This document shows positions 27,460 through 36,591 of a DNA stretch of 64,000 nucleotides, one piece after another; position 1 is the first letter of the stretch, and each line of letters begins with the position of its first letter. A model generated the notes under the pieces. That model ran no database searches and was not told where the DNA came from. It saw only the letters and a list, made by a program, of their open reading frames with translations. The translations under genes were made by a program, and so were the position numbers. This DNA comes from Flavobacterium phycosphaerae (GTDB taxonomy: Bacteria > Bacteroidota > Bacteroidia > Flavobacteriales > Flavobacteriaceae). The stretch is taken from contig NZ_JAAATZ010000001.1 of the NCBI RefSeq assembly GCF_010119235.1, forward strand, positions 154,501-218,500, in the 5' to 3' direction.

Positions 27460-29256
27460 TTACATTTTAAAACGTTTTCTGTCGTTTTCGTTTAAGTATA
27501 TTTTACGCAAACGCAACGATTTTGGTGTTACTTCTACATACTCATCTTTTTGAATGTATTCTAAGGCTTCTTCCAAAGAGAATTTGATGGCCGGAATAAT
27601 TCTGGCTTTATCATCGGCTCCCGAAGAACGTACGTTTGATAGTTTTTTAGTTTTGGTAACATTCACCGTCATATCATCGCTACGGGTATTTTCACCAATA
27701 ACCTGACCTTCATAAATATCTTCGTTAGGATCAACAAAGAATCTTCCTCTGTCTTGTAATTTATCAATAGAGTAAGGAATCGCTTTTCCGTTCTCCATAG
27801 AGATTAACGAACCGTTGTTTCTTCCCGGAATTTCACCTTTGAATGGCTCGTATCCAATGAAACGGTGTGCCATAATAGCTTCACCGGCAGTGGCAGTCAA
27901 CAATTGATTTCTCAACCCGATGATTCCTCGTGACGGGATGTTGAATTTTACAATCATACGCTCGCCTTTTCCTTCCATAGATAGCATTTCTCCTTTACGA
28001 ACCGAAACAAACTCTACCGCTCTACCAGATAAATGCTCTGGTAAGTCAATAGTCAATTCTTCGATTGGTTCGCATTTCACACCATCCACTTCTTTGATGA
28101 TTACCTGTGGTTGCCCAATCTGCAATTCATAACCTTCTCTTCTCATGGTTTCAATTAAAACCGATAAGTGTAATACCCCACGGCCAAATACCATGAATTT
28201 ATCGGCTGAATCAGTATCACCCACTTTTAAAGCTAAGTTTTTCTCAAGCTCTTTGGCCAAACGATCTTTAATGTGACGTGAAGTCACAAACTTTCCTTCT
28301 TTACCAAAGAACGGTGAATCGTTAATCGTAAACAACATACTCATGGTTGGTTCATCGATAGCGATGGTTTGTAACGCTTCAGGATTTTCGAAATCGGCAA
28401 TAGTATCTCCAATTTCAAAACCTTCAATTCCTACGATAGCACAAATATCTCCGGCTACAACCTCAGCTACTTTTTTACGACCCAAACCTTCAAACGTGTG
28501 TAGTTCTTTGATTCTGGATTTGATTATTTTCCCGTCTCTTTTTACTAAAGAAATCGGCATTCCTTCTTTTAAAACACCTCTTTCTAAACGGCCAATCGCG
28601 ATACGACCGGTGAAAGAAGAGAAATCTAAAGAAGTAATCAACATTTGTGGTGTTCCTTCGGATACTTTTGGAGCCGGTACATTGGCTACTACCATATCTA
28701 ACAAAGGCTCTATGTTTGACGTTTGGTTTTCCCAGTGGTCAGACATCCAGTTATTTTTAGCTGAACCGTATACCGTTGGGAAATCCAACTGCCATTCTTC
28801 AGCGCCTAATTCAAACATTAAGTCGAAAACTTTTTCGTGTACTTCTTCCGGAGTACAGTTTTCTTTGTCTACTTTATTAATTACCACACAAGGCTTTAAT
28901 CCTAAATCGATGGCTTTTTGCAACACGAAACGCGTTTGTGGCATTGGCCCTTCAAAAGCATCTACTAAAAGACAAACACCGTCAGCCATATTCAATACTC
29001 GTTCTACTTCACCACCAAAATCGGCGTGACCGGGAGTATCAATAATGTTGATTTTGGTTCCTTTATAAACCACCGAAACGTTTTTGGATGTGATGGTAAT
29101 TCCTCTCTCACGCTCCAGGTCGTTGTTGTCAAGAATTAAATCACCGGTATTTTCGTTTTCACGAAATAATTGACAGTGATACATAATTTTGTCAACCAAA
29201 GTCGTTTTTCCGTGGTCAACGTGGGCAATAATTGCAATGTTTCTAATAGATTCCAT
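27460..29256 (-). CDS. typA: Ribosome-associated GTPase TypA/BipA
   Basis: 598 aa from the ATG at 29256. The frame runs ten codons further to a TTG, but that would read through the promoter box at 29276-29283. Translational GTPase motifs: G1 A-H-V-D-H-G-K-T-T-L, G2 region R-G-I-T-I, G3 D-T-P-G-H-A-D-F, G4 N-K-V-D; then the EF-Tu-like domain II, domain III/V and the BipA-specific C-terminal domain ending N-D-R-K-R-F-K-M. It supports 50S assembly and stress adaptation. Single gene. Confidence 0.97.
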   Translation of the reverse strand: MESIRNIAIIAHVDHGKTTLVDKIMYHCQLFRENENTGDLILDNNDLERERGITITSKNVSVVYKGTKINIIDTPGHADFGGEVERVLNMADGVCLLVDAFEGPMPQTRFVLQKAIDLGLKPCVVINKVDKENCTPEEVHEKVFDLMFELGAEEWQLDFPTVYGSAKNNWMSDHWENQTSNIEPLLDMVVANVPAPKVSEGTPQMLITSLDFSSFTGRIAIGRLERGVLKEGMPISLVKRDGKIIKSRIKELHTFEGLGRKKVAEVVAGDICAIVGIEGFEIGDTIADFENPEALQTIAIDEPTMSMLFTINDSPFFGKEGKFVTSRHIKDRLAKELEKNLALKVGDTDSADKFMVFGRGVLHLSVLIETMRREGYELQIGQPQVIIKEVDGVKCEPIEELTIDLPEHLSGRAVEFVSVRKGEMLSMEGKGERMIVKFNIPSRGIIGLRNQLLTATAGEAIMAHRFIGYEPFKGEIPGRNNGSLISMENGKAIPYSIDKLQDRGRFFVDPNEDIYEGQVIGENTRSDDMTVNVTKTKKLSNVRSSGADDKARIIPAIKFSLEEALEYIQKDEYVEVTPKSLRLRKIYLNENDRKRFKM

Positions 29257-29275
29257 GTGTGCTTTTTTGTGGGTG

Positions 29276-29283
29276 CAAAGGTA
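29276..29283 (-). promoter_or_regulatory. Promoter -7 box of typA
   Basis: TACCTTTG on the minus strand, 19 nt before the ATG at 29256; this decides the start. Confidence 0.55.
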
Positions 29284-29394
29284 CACTTTATTTTCAGATA
29301 AAAAACCAATAACAAATTAGTTTACACTTTATTAAAATTGGGACAAAAGTTTATAAAATCCTTGATAAGTTTTTAGGCAAATTTTAAAACTTAT

Positions 29395-31140
29395 ATGAAA
29401 ATCTATATATTTGGAGTAATGAAAAATAATTCCAATAAAACAACGCTTACCTACGTCCTAATATTACTGTTTGTGACTGTTATTGGTCATAAAATTGTTG
29501 CCAATCTTTCTTCTGACCATATCCCTGATACCATTTTAAGATACAGTTACTTAAAAGATCTTGTTTTAATTCTGTTTTCCGGTTTTGTTTTTAAATACAT
29601 TTTATACCGAAACGACAAAAAAAATGAATCTATTTTTGAGAAGCTTCAGGAAACCAATAACGAAATCATAGAGTCAAACGAACGATATGATATAGTTGCC
29701 AAAGCCACGAGCGATACCATTTGGGATTGGAAAATTGAACAAGATAGTTTTATTTGGAACAAAGGAATTCAAGGTGTTTTCGGATATAAAAAAGAAGATG
29801 TCGGCAAAACATCCAAATGGTGGTTTGACCGAATTCATCCGGAAGACAGCCTAAAGATGTCTGTGAAATTATATTCCTTTTTGGAGCAAAAAACTGAAAA
29901 ATGGCAGGATGAATACCGTTTTCAATGTGCTGACGGCACCTATAAATATGTATTCGATAGAGGATTTTTAGTAAAAGACAAAGACGGAAAGCCTATTCGT
30001 ATGATTGGAGCCATTCAGGATGTCACTAAAGAAAAAGAGGAAGAACAACGCCTTCGATTGTTGGAAACGGTAATTACGCAAACCAAAGATGCGGTCATGA
30101 TTACTGACATTGACACTTCGGAAAATGTGATTCCGAATATCATCTTCGTCAACTCGGCTTTCACTGATATGACAGGGTATCCGGCAGAAGAAGTTATTGG
30201 AAAATCACCCGTGATGTTTTTCGGTCAGAAATCAGACATTTTGGAATTTGACAAATTAAAAACCGCCATTCAAGAGTATAAAGAATGTTTTGTTGAAACG
30301 ATTAGCTACAAGAAAAACAAAGAGGAATTTTGGATAAATTTTTCCATGATACCGGTAACCAACAAGGATGGCGAACATTCCCACTGGATTTCAATCCAAA
30401 GAGATATTACCGAAGAAAAAGAAAAAGAGAAAGAAAGAGAACAACTGATTAGAGAATTAACCCAAAACAATAAAGACTTAAAACAATTCTCCTACATCAC
30501 ATCGCACAACCTGAGAGCACCGTTATCTAATTTAACCGGATTACTGAATTTGGTAGACGACATGACGATAACCGATCCTGAGTTGAAAGAGATAATTAAC
30601 GGTTTTTCCAAATCGACACATTTACTGAATGAAACCATAAATGATTTGGTGAAAGTGGTAATCATTAAAGACAATCCATCTATTGAAAAAGAGAAAGTCT
30701 TAATTAAGGAGATTTTTGAAAACGTTTTCAATCAATTGAGTTTTTTAATTGGTCTTCACAAGCCCATCCTTAAGATTGATTTAGAAGAAGTGACTATTTT
30801 AAATATAAATAAGTCCTACTTAGAAAGTATTTTTCTAAATTTACTCACCAACTCCATAAAATACCGCTCAGAGAACAAACAACTGAGAGTTACTATTTCC
30901 TCAAAAATTATAGACGACAACCTTGTATTAACGTTTAAGGATAATGGAATTGGCATTGATTTACAAAGAAACAAAGACAAGATATTTGGTTTGTACCAAC
31001 GTTTTCACAACCATCCTGACAGTAAAGGACTAGGCTTGTATCTTGTAAAATCACAAGTAGAAGCTATGGGTGGCACCATAACGGTAGAAAGCGAAATCGG
31101 GAAAGGAACCACTTTTACTATAATTTTTAAAAACAGTTAA
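29395..31140 (+). CDS. PAS domain sensor histidine kinase
   Basis: 581 aa; an alternative ATG at 29419 (M-K-N-N-S-N-K) would trim eight residues. Two membrane helices near the N-terminus (about 17-37 and 52-71), then a PAS_3-type domain (about 100-215, I-W-D-W-K and D-E-Y-R-F), a second PAS plus PAC (about 225-340, F-V-N-S-A-F-T-D-M-T-G-Y), a charged coiled coil, a HisKA-like segment with the histidine in I-T-S-H-N-L-R-A-P at about 368, and HATPase_c (N-S-I-K-Y, G-L-G-L-Y-L). Its partner is the single-domain receiver 3 nt downstream. Such PAS/REC pairs resemble cyanobacterial phytochrome-type relay pairs but have no chromophore domain. Confidence 0.92.
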   Translation: MKIYIFGVMKNNSNKTTLTYVLILLFVTVIGHKIVANLSSDHIPDTILRYSYLKDLVLILFSGFVFKYILYRNDKKNESIFEKLQETNNEIIESNERYDIVAKATSDTIWDWKIEQDSFIWNKGIQGVFGYKKEDVGKTSKWWFDRIHPEDSLKMSVKLYSFLEQKTEKWQDEYRFQCADGTYKYVFDRGFLVKDKDGKPIRMIGAIQDVTKEKEEEQRLRLLETVITQTKDAVMITDIDTSENVIPNIIFVNSAFTDMTGYPAEEVIGKSPVMFFGQKSDILEFDKLKTAIQEYKECFVETISYKKNKEEFWINFSMIPVTNKDGEHSHWISIQRDITEEKEKEKEREQLIRELTQNNKDLKQFSYITSHNLRAPLSNLTGLLNLVDDMTITDPELKEIINGFSKSTHLLNETINDLVKVVIIKDNPSIEKEKVLIKEIFENVFNQLSFLIGLHKPILKIDLEEVTILNINKSYLESIFLNLLTNSIKYRSENKQLRVTISSKIIDDNLVLTFKDNGIGIDLQRNKDKIFGLYQRFHNHPDSKGLGLYLVKSQVEAMGGTITVESEIGKGTTFTIIFKNS

Positions 31141-31143
31141 TAA

Positions 31144-31551
31144 ATGCTAGATAAAATCTTTTGTGTAGACGACGACCCAATAACGCTCATGCTTTGTAAA
31201 AAAGTAATTGAGAGAGTCGAATTTGCCAAAGAAATACTCACCGCACAAAACGGTGAAGAAGCTATTCAATACTTTCATGACTTGGCCCAAAACCCAAATG
31301 ATGCTAGTGCATCGTATCCTAAATTAACCTTTTTAGATTTGAACATGCCTGTAATGAATGGCTGGGAATTTTTGGAAGTTTATTTGCAAAAAGGCTATCA
31401 AAACCTTTTCCCGGATGCCAAATTCATTGTGCTTTCCTCGACGATAGATCCAGACGATGTGAATCAGGCCAAGAAATACCCTATCGTGGTTGATTTCTTA
31501 TCAAAGCCGATAACTAAGGAAATGCTGGAAGATTTGAAAACCCGATTTTAA
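31144..31551 (+). CDS. Single-domain response regulator
   Basis: 135 aa, one receiver domain without an output domain. Acidic pocket C-V-D-D-D-P near the N-terminus, phospho-Asp in F-L-D-L-N-M-P-V-M-N-G-W at about 69, Ser-Ser at about 100 and Lys in S-K-P-I at about 122. Starts 3 nt after the PAS kinase, so it is the cognate receiver. With no effector domain, it must act by protein contact or as a phosphorelay intermediate. A terminator follows at 31571. Confidence 0.92.
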   Translation: MLDKIFCVDDDPITLMLCKKVIERVEFAKEILTAQNGEEAIQYFHDLAQNPNDASASYPKLTFLDLNMPVMNGWEFLEVYLQKGYQNLFPDAKFIVLSSTIDPDDVNQAKKYPIVVDFLSKPITKEMLEDLKTRF

Positions 31552-31570
31552 TCAGAACTTTACATAAAAT

Positions 31571-31600
31571 AAAAAAGCACTCAAAACTGAGTGCTTTTTT
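31571..31600. terminator. Bidirectional terminator between the response regulator and rpsT
   Basis: Stem aaaagcactca/tgagtgctttt with loop aaac and flanking A and T runs, between convergent genes. Confidence 0.75.
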
Positions 31601-31625
31601 TATATCTTAAAATAATCTGTTTAGA

Positions 31626-31877
31626 TTATAACTTCGAAACGTGTTTCGTTAGTTTAGATTTTAAGTTAGCTGCTTTATTATCATGAATGATATTTTTCTT
31701 AGCTAATTTGTCAATCATAGAAATAACTGTAGATAATTTTGAAGACGCTTCAGATTTATCTGTAGCCATTCTCAATGCTTTGATAGCGTTACGAGTGGTT
31801 TTGTGTTGATATCTGTTCAACACTCTTTTCTTTTCGTTGCTTCTGATTCTTTTTAAAGCTGACTTATGATTTGCCAT
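31626..31877 (-). CDS. rpsT: 30S ribosomal protein S20
   Basis: 83 aa, basic and helical: M-A-N-H-K-S-A-L-K-R-I-R at the start, then K-R-V-L-N-R-Y-Q-H-K-T-T-R and the C-terminal K-K-N-I-I-H-D-N-K-A-A-N-L-K-S-K-L. It binds 16S rRNA early in 30S assembly. Single gene; the leader (31878-32028) shows no obvious promoter match to the consensus. Confidence 0.97.
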   Translation of the reverse strand: MANHKSALKRIRSNEKKRVLNRYQHKTTRNAIKALRMATDKSEASSKLSTVISMIDKLAKKNIIHDNKAANLKSKLTKHVSKL

Positions 31878-32028
31878 TTTCTTGTAATTTAATTGTAATT
31901 AATAATAAACTATTTAGTTAAAAAAGAAAAACCTCCCACAATTATAAAATCACTTTGGTTTTAACTAATAAAACAAAAACGAGAGACACTTCACTTTTGC
32001 TTTATAAAACTAATTTACAACTAATTTG

Positions 32029-32100
32029 TAGCCCGTAGGGGAATCGAACCCCTCTTACCAGGATGAAAACCTGGCGTCCTAACCGATAGACGAACGGGCC
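32029..32100 (-). tRNA. tRNA-Glu (anticodon TTC), copy 2
   Basis: 72-nt cloverleaf on the minus strand. Anticodon stem ccagg/cctgg with loop TTTTCAT gives anticodon TTC; T-arm aggggTTCGATTcccct. Acceptor pair 1-72 is a G-U. No encoded CCA. Identical to the copy at 32123. Confidence 0.96.
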
Positions 32101-32122
32101 AATTTTAAGCCTGATAATTTAG

Positions 32123-32194
32123 TAGCCCGTAGGGGAATCGAACCCCTCTTACCAGGATGAAAACCTGGCGTCCTAACCGATAGACGAACGGGCC
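32123..32194 (-). tRNA. tRNA-Glu (anticodon TTC), copy 1
   Basis: Identical in all 72 nt to the copy at 32029, 22 nt apart, same strand. This is the promoter-proximal copy; a TATTTTTG box lies 23 nt upstream at 32218-32225. Confidence 0.96.
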
Positions 32195-32217
32195 ATCTTT
32201 GCTTAAAATTGCGGTTG

Positions 32218-32247
32218 CAAAAATACAACTATTTTTCAATCACACAA
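32218..32247 (-). promoter_or_regulatory. Promoter of the tRNA-Glu pair
   Basis: Minus strand: TTG (32247-32245), 19 nt, then TATTTTTG (32225-32218), fitting the flavobacterial consensus. Confidence 0.5.
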
Positions 32248-32276
32248 GGCTGCAACTATTTTTTTTCTGATTTTTG

Positions 32277-33755
32277 TTAGTAAGCCTTTGCAAACAGCAC
32301 TCTGCCAGTAGATTTACCTCCTGAAAAAACGCATTTTCCTTCTTCAGCTTTTTGATCTAAAGGAATACAACGAATGGTGGCTTTGGTCAAATCTTTGATT
32401 TTTTCTTCCGTTTCCGGAGTTCCGTCCCAATGGGCAGATACAAAACCGGTCTTATTTTCCAACACCTCTTTAAATTCTTCAAACGAATTGACTTCGGTTA
32501 TGTGTGTATTTCTGAATTCCAAGGCACGATTGAATAAATCTTTCTGAATTTGCGCTAATAAGTCAGCAATATAGTTGACTGCTCCGTCATTCGAAACAAC
32601 TTCTTTAGTCAATGTATCGCGGCGGGCAATTTCAAATGTTCCGTTTTCCAAATCTTTTGGTCCAATAGCCATTCTAACCGGAACCCCTTTCAATTCCCAT
32701 TCGGCAAACTTAAATCCTGGTTTCTGAGTAGTTCGGTTATCAAATTTAACTGAAATTCCAATCTTTTTAAATTGAGTCACCAATTCATTTGCAACCACTG
32801 AAATTTTATCCAATTCTTCATCCGTTTTAAAGATGGGTACAATGACTACTTGAATAGGCGCTAAATTGGGAGGCAACACCAACCCATTATCATCGGAGTG
32901 TGTCATCACCAAGGCTCCCATCAAACGAGTTGAAACACCCCATGAGGTTCCCCAAACATATTCTTGTTTCCCTTCCTGATTGGCAAATTTAACATCAAAA
33001 GCCTCAGCAAAATTTTGACCAAGAAAATGTGATGTACCTGCCTGTAGTGCCTTTCCATCCTGCATTAAAGCCTCAATGCAATAAGTTTCTTCAGCACCGG
33101 CAAAACGTTCCGTTTCTGTTTTTAATCCTTTGATTACAGGGATGGCCATGAAATTTTCGGCAAAATCAGCATACACATGCATCATTTTTTCTGATTCTTC
33201 AATGGCTTCTGCCTTTGTGGCATGAGCAGTATGTCCTTCCTGCCATAAAAATTCAGCCGTACGCAAAAACAAACGAGTTCTCATTTCCCAACGCACTACA
33301 TTGGCCCATTGGTTAATTAACAAAGGTAAATCTCTATAAGACTGTACCCAGTTTTTATAAGTCGACCATATGATAGCCTCTGAAGTTGGACGAACAATAA
33401 GTTCTTCTTCTAATTTAGCATTCGGATCGACCATCAGTTTCCCAGGACGGGATTCATCATTTTTTAGTCGGTAATGAGTAACTACTGCGCATTCTTTCGC
33501 AAAGCCTTCAGCGTTTTTTTCTTCCGCTTCAAACATGCTTTTGGGCACAAAAAGAGGGAAATAGGCATTACTGTGTCCGGTTTCTTTGAACATTCTGTCT
33601 AATTCTGCTTGCATTTTTTCCCAAATAGCGTAGCCGTATGGCTTGATAACCATACAACCTCTAACCCCTGAGTTTTCGGCTAAATCAGCCTTAACCACCA
33701 GCTCATTATACCATTTGGAATAGTCTTCCGTTCTCTTTGTTAAGTTTTTACTCAT
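32277..33755 (-). CDS. proS: Proline--tRNA ligase, type 3 (archaeal/eukaryote-like)
   Basis: 492 aa, the short form without the bacterial editing insert. Start [16 protein letters not shown]; class II motif 2 [17 protein letters not shown] and motif 3 [12 protein letters not shown]; anticodon-binding domain (about 290-390), then the type-3-specific C-terminal domain ending V-L-F-A-K-A-Y. It charges tRNA-Pro. A TAGTTTTG box lies upstream (33816-33809). Confidence 0.97.
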   Translation of the reverse strand: MSKNLTKRTEDYSKWYNELVVKADLAENSGVRGCMVIKPYGYAIWEKMQAELDRMFKETGHSNAYFPLFVPKSMFEAEEKNAEGFAKECAVVTHYRLKNDESRPGKLMVDPNAKLEEELIVRPTSEAIIWSTYKNWVQSYRDLPLLINQWANVVRWEMRTRLFLRTAEFLWQEGHTAHATKAEAIEESEKMMHVYADFAENFMAIPVIKGLKTETERFAGAEETYCIEALMQDGKALQAGTSHFLGQNFAEAFDVKFANQEGKQEYVWGTSWGVSTRLMGALVMTHSDDNGLVLPPNLAPIQVVIVPIFKTDEELDKISVVANELVTQFKKIGISVKFDNRTTQKPGFKFAEWELKGVPVRMAIGPKDLENGTFEIARRDTLTKEVVSNDGAVNYIADLLAQIQKDLFNRALEFRNTHITEVNSFEEFKEVLENKTGFVSAHWDGTPETEEKIKDLTKATIRCIPLDQKAEEGKCVFSGGKSTGRVLFAKAY

Positions 33756-33808
33756 AATGAATAGTTTGGCATAAAAATTGTTTAACTTTTTTTAACTAAA
33801 TAGTTCGG

Positions 33809-33816
33809 CAAAACTA
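33809..33816 (-). promoter_or_regulatory. Promoter -7 box of proS
   Basis: TAGTTTTG on the minus strand. It nearly abuts the divergent box at 33819, so polymerase binding at the two promoters may compete. Confidence 0.45.
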
Positions 33817-33818
33817 AC

Positions 33819-33826
33819 TATTTTTG
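33819..33826 (+). promoter_or_regulatory. Promoter -7 box of the aromatic-rich lipoprotein gene
   Basis: TATTTTTG, 30 nt before the ATG at 33857, divergent from the proS box 2 nt away. Confidence 0.45.
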
Positions 33827-33856
33827 TATAGTCCAACAATATAAAATGCTATAGAT

Positions 33857-34836
33857 ATGAAAACTTATTATTTATCCGGCAAAAGAGCATCCATTTATTC
33901 CCTATTTGGATTTTTGGCTCTTGCCATTACTTCTTGTGGCTCTTACCAAAACAGTTCTTATTATGACGGAGATGGTGTTTACGGAAATTCTGAAAACAAT
34001 AACAAGCAAGCCGCTTCAAACGAAAAAAGCCAAAGCAATAAATATCAAGAATATTTCAGCGATTTAAATAAAGATGCTGAAGTATTCACAAATGTTGACA
34101 ACTATAGCACTGTAACCAATGACTCTGTAAAAAAAGTTGAAAGTTATAACGACAATAATTCTGGCTGGGGGAGCAACCCACAATCAATAACCGTAAATGT
34201 TTATGACAACAATTGGGGTTGGAGTTATTGGAACAACTATTGGTACGGCAGTTATTGGGGCTGGAACAGTTGGTATGGGCCATCTTTTGGATGGGGTTGG
34301 AACAGCTGGTACGGACCAAGTTGGAGTTTAGGTTTTGGATGGAATAGCTGGTATAGTCCTTGGTACGGAGGATATTACGGATATGGATACAACAATTGGT
34401 GTGGTAATTATTATAATCATTATTACTATTCCTATGCCGGCGGAAGAAGAGGTACTGCCTACTATGGTGCAAGAAATGGAAATGGAAGAAGCTATGCCAA
34501 TAACACACGTGGTTACAGAGGAAATTCTTTAATATCAAACGGTACCAGAAGCCAAAACTTTGGCAGCAGAAACCAAAACTTCAATAACACTCGTTCTAAT
34601 ACAACTAATAACACCGTTAGAAATAATTCTTTCAGTTCGCCACGAACAAACACCAATCAAAATTATAACAACACTACTACCCAACAAGAGGTAACGTGAG
34701 ATCAACAGAATCGACCCCTACTCGCTCTTACACCCCAAGCAGCAATTATGGTGGAGGAAGATCAACCTACGGAGGTAGCAGCGGTGGAGGTGGAGGATTT
34801 AGTGGTGGAAGATCATCATCCGGCGGAAGAAGATAA
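33857..34836 (+). CDS. Aromatic- and Gly-rich low-complexity lipoprotein, frameshifted near its C-terminus
   Basis: Signal peptide with lipobox A-I-T-S-C (Cys at about 27). After an Asn/Ser-rich stretch, residues of about 115-200 are an extreme W/Y/G/N/S repeat region (repeats like W-G-W-N-S-W-Y-G-P). As read it stops at 34699 (280 aa), but one extra base near 34675-34690 (a CCC run) continues into R-G-N-V-R-S-T-E-S-T-P-T-R-S and a Gly/Ser/Arg tail ending G-G-R-R at 34836 (326 aa). The tail is in keeping with the rest, so the true gene probably ends at 34836. No known domain; I infer an outer-membrane-anchored sticky or structural protein. A hairpin terminator follows. Confidence 0.75.
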
Positions 34837-34857
34837 TATCATACTATTTTAAAACAC

Positions 34858-34893
34858 ACCTATGTCTTTGTTTACAATTGCATAGGTTTTTTT
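34858..34893 (+). terminator. Terminator after the aromatic-rich lipoprotein gene
   Basis: acctatg (34858-34864) pairs with cataggt (34881-34887), followed by T7. Confidence 0.6.
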
Positions 34894-34913
34894 TGAACAA
34901 AAATTAATTTGCA

Positions 34914-36473
34914 ATGAAAAAAAACATACTATTATTATTGACCGGGCTTAGTTTTTTAACGACACAAGCTCAAGAAGCCACTCAGCAAGATGCTCTAAGA
35001 TTTGCCGTTGAAAACATTACAGGAACCGCCCGATTCCGCTCTATGGGTGGAGCCTTTGGAGCATTAGGAGGCGATTTATCCGCTTTAAATCAAAACCCCG
35101 CCGGCTCTACTTTTTTTAACAACAATTATGCTACAGCAACATTAACAAGCTATAATGTTAAAAACAGTTCAAGTTATTTCGGAACCAAAACAAAAGAGAA
35201 TGACAATTCATTCGATTTAAATCAGGCTGGAGTTGTTTTCGTTTTTACTGATAACAATTCGAAAACCGATTGGAAAAAATTCACAATTGCAGTGAATTAT
35301 GAAAACAATAACAACTTCAATAACAGCATTTTTTCGGCAGGAATTAACCCCTACAATTCTATCAGCCAATATTTTGTAAACCAAGCAAATGCTTCAGGAG
35401 GAATTCCTTTAGAATTATTAAAAACTTTACCTAATGAAACCTATGCCGATTTATACAATTACTTGGGAGGTTTGCCGGATGGTGATTACCCTAATATAAA
35501 TGGCTTTCAGGCACAACAAGCTTTCTTTGGTTATCAAGGGTATGCTATCAATCCGGTTAGTGATACACCCGGAAACACTCTTTATACTTCCAATGTTCCT
35601 ACTTCCAATAATTATTATCAGGACTATTATGAGAACACAACCGGTTACAGTGGCAAAGGGACTATTAATTTTGCCACAGTTTATAAAAACATCTTATCGT
35701 TAGGAGTTAATTTAAATTTTCATTTTACTGATTTGACAAGAATTACTTCAGTCTATGAAGATTATAATATTAACGATTTAACAAAACTACAATCGCTTCA
35801 ATTTGATACCGAAACCCACACATTTGGTCAAGGATTTTCATTCAATCTTGGCGCCATAGTCAAAGCTACTAAAAGTTTGCGTTTGGGATTATCCTATGAA
35901 TCACCAACTTGGTACCGACTAGAAGACGAACAAAGACAAGTAATTTGCGCTGATTGTTATTCGCAAAACAATGCAGTTGTTGTAGATCCAAACACCATCA
36001 TGATTTATCCGGCCTATAAAATTCAAACACCCTACAAATGGACCGGAAGTGCTGCTTATATTTTTGGCAAAAAAGGGTTGTTGAGCGTTGATGTTTCAAC
36101 CAAAGATTACAGCACAACCCGATTCAAACCTAAATATGATTCAACCTATAAAATATTAAACGACCAAATGAAAAACAACCTTGATAAAGCTATTGAAGTT
36201 CGTATTGGTGGTGAGTATAAAATCAAACAACTAAGTTTACGAGGTGGATATCATTTTGATGAAAGTCCGTATAAAGTTGATGCCACTTTTGGTGACCTAA
36301 CTGGATATTCTACGGGGATTGGTTATAACTTCGGAGAAAGCCGATTGGATTTGGCTTACTCTTACGAACACAGAAAAATGAATCAAGCGTTAATTTCTTC
36401 CGGCATGATTGATCCGGCAAGAATAAGTCAATACAATAACAACGTAACCTTGAGTTATTCCGTTAATTTTTAA
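34914..36473 (+). CDS. OmpP1/FadL-like outer-membrane transport protein
   Basis: 519 aa. Signal peptide ending T-T-Q-A-Q. The start of the mature protein, with A-L-R-F-A-V-E-N and the R-S-M-G-G-A-F-G-A-L-G-G-D segment followed by L-N-Q-N-P-A-G, is characteristic of the Bacteroidota FadL-like group often annotated as hemin receptor. The C-terminal half is made of alternating beta-strands (Y-S-T-G-I-G-Y-N-F-G, L-D-L-A-Y-S-Y-E-H) and ends S-Y-S-V-N-F, a beta-barrel signature. Probably passage of hydrophobic compounds across the outer membrane. A terminator follows at 36495. Confidence 0.88.
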   Translation: MKKNILLLLTGLSFLTTQAQEATQQDALRFAVENITGTARFRSMGGAFGALGGDLSALNQNPAGSTFFNNNYATATLTSYNVKNSSSYFGTKTKENDNSFDLNQAGVVFVFTDNNSKTDWKKFTIAVNYENNNNFNNSIFSAGINPYNSISQYFVNQANASGGIPLELLKTLPNETYADLYNYLGGLPDGDYPNINGFQAQQAFFGYQGYAINPVSDTPGNTLYTSNVPTSNNYYQDYYENTTGYSGKGTINFATVYKNILSLGVNLNFHFTDLTRITSVYEDYNINDLTKLQSLQFDTETHTFGQGFSFNLGAIVKATKSLRLGLSYESPTWYRLEDEQRQVICADCYSQNNAVVVDPNTIMIYPAYKIQTPYKWTGSAAYIFGKKGLLSVDVSTKDYSTTRFKPKYDSTYKILNDQMKNNLDKAIEVRIGGEYKIKQLSLRGGYHFDESPYKVDATFGDLTGYSTGIGYNFGESRLDLAYSYEHRKMNQALISSGMIDPARISQYNNNVTLSYSVNF

Positions 36474-36494
36474 CAGAATACATCAGAAACAATT

Positions 36495-36525
36495 AAAACC
36501 ACTTTATACAAAGTGGTTTTTTTAT
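36495..36525 (+). terminator. Terminator of the FadL-like gene
   Basis: Stem aaaaccacttt/aaagtggtttt with a 4-nt loop and a T-rich tail. Confidence 0.75.
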
Positions 36526-36565
36526 TTTAACAGTCATGCAACCAATTTAATTTGAAATAAAAGCG

Positions 36566-36573
36566 TAATTTTG
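36566..36573 (+). promoter_or_regulatory. Promoter -7 box of rimO
   Basis: TAATTTTG, 18 nt before the ATG at 36592. It overlaps the upstream in-frame TTG at 36571, excluding it as start. Confidence 0.5.
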
Positions 36574-36591
36574 CACTCCAATTTTAAATCT

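Noticed and set aside
28343-29029. 228-codon plus-strand open frame within typA
   Set aside because: It is a Ser/Thr-rich antisense shadow of a strongly conserved gene.
29257-29286. Ten-codon N-terminal extension of typA
   Set aside because: It would place the start upstream of the promoter box at 29276-29283, and TypA proteins begin close to M-x-x-I-R-N-I-A-I-I.
34086-34538. Long minus-strand open frame opposite the aromatic-rich lipoprotein
   Set aside because: It is an Asn/His/Ser-rich mirror of the Trp/Tyr/Gly-rich repeat region, with no independent coding signal.
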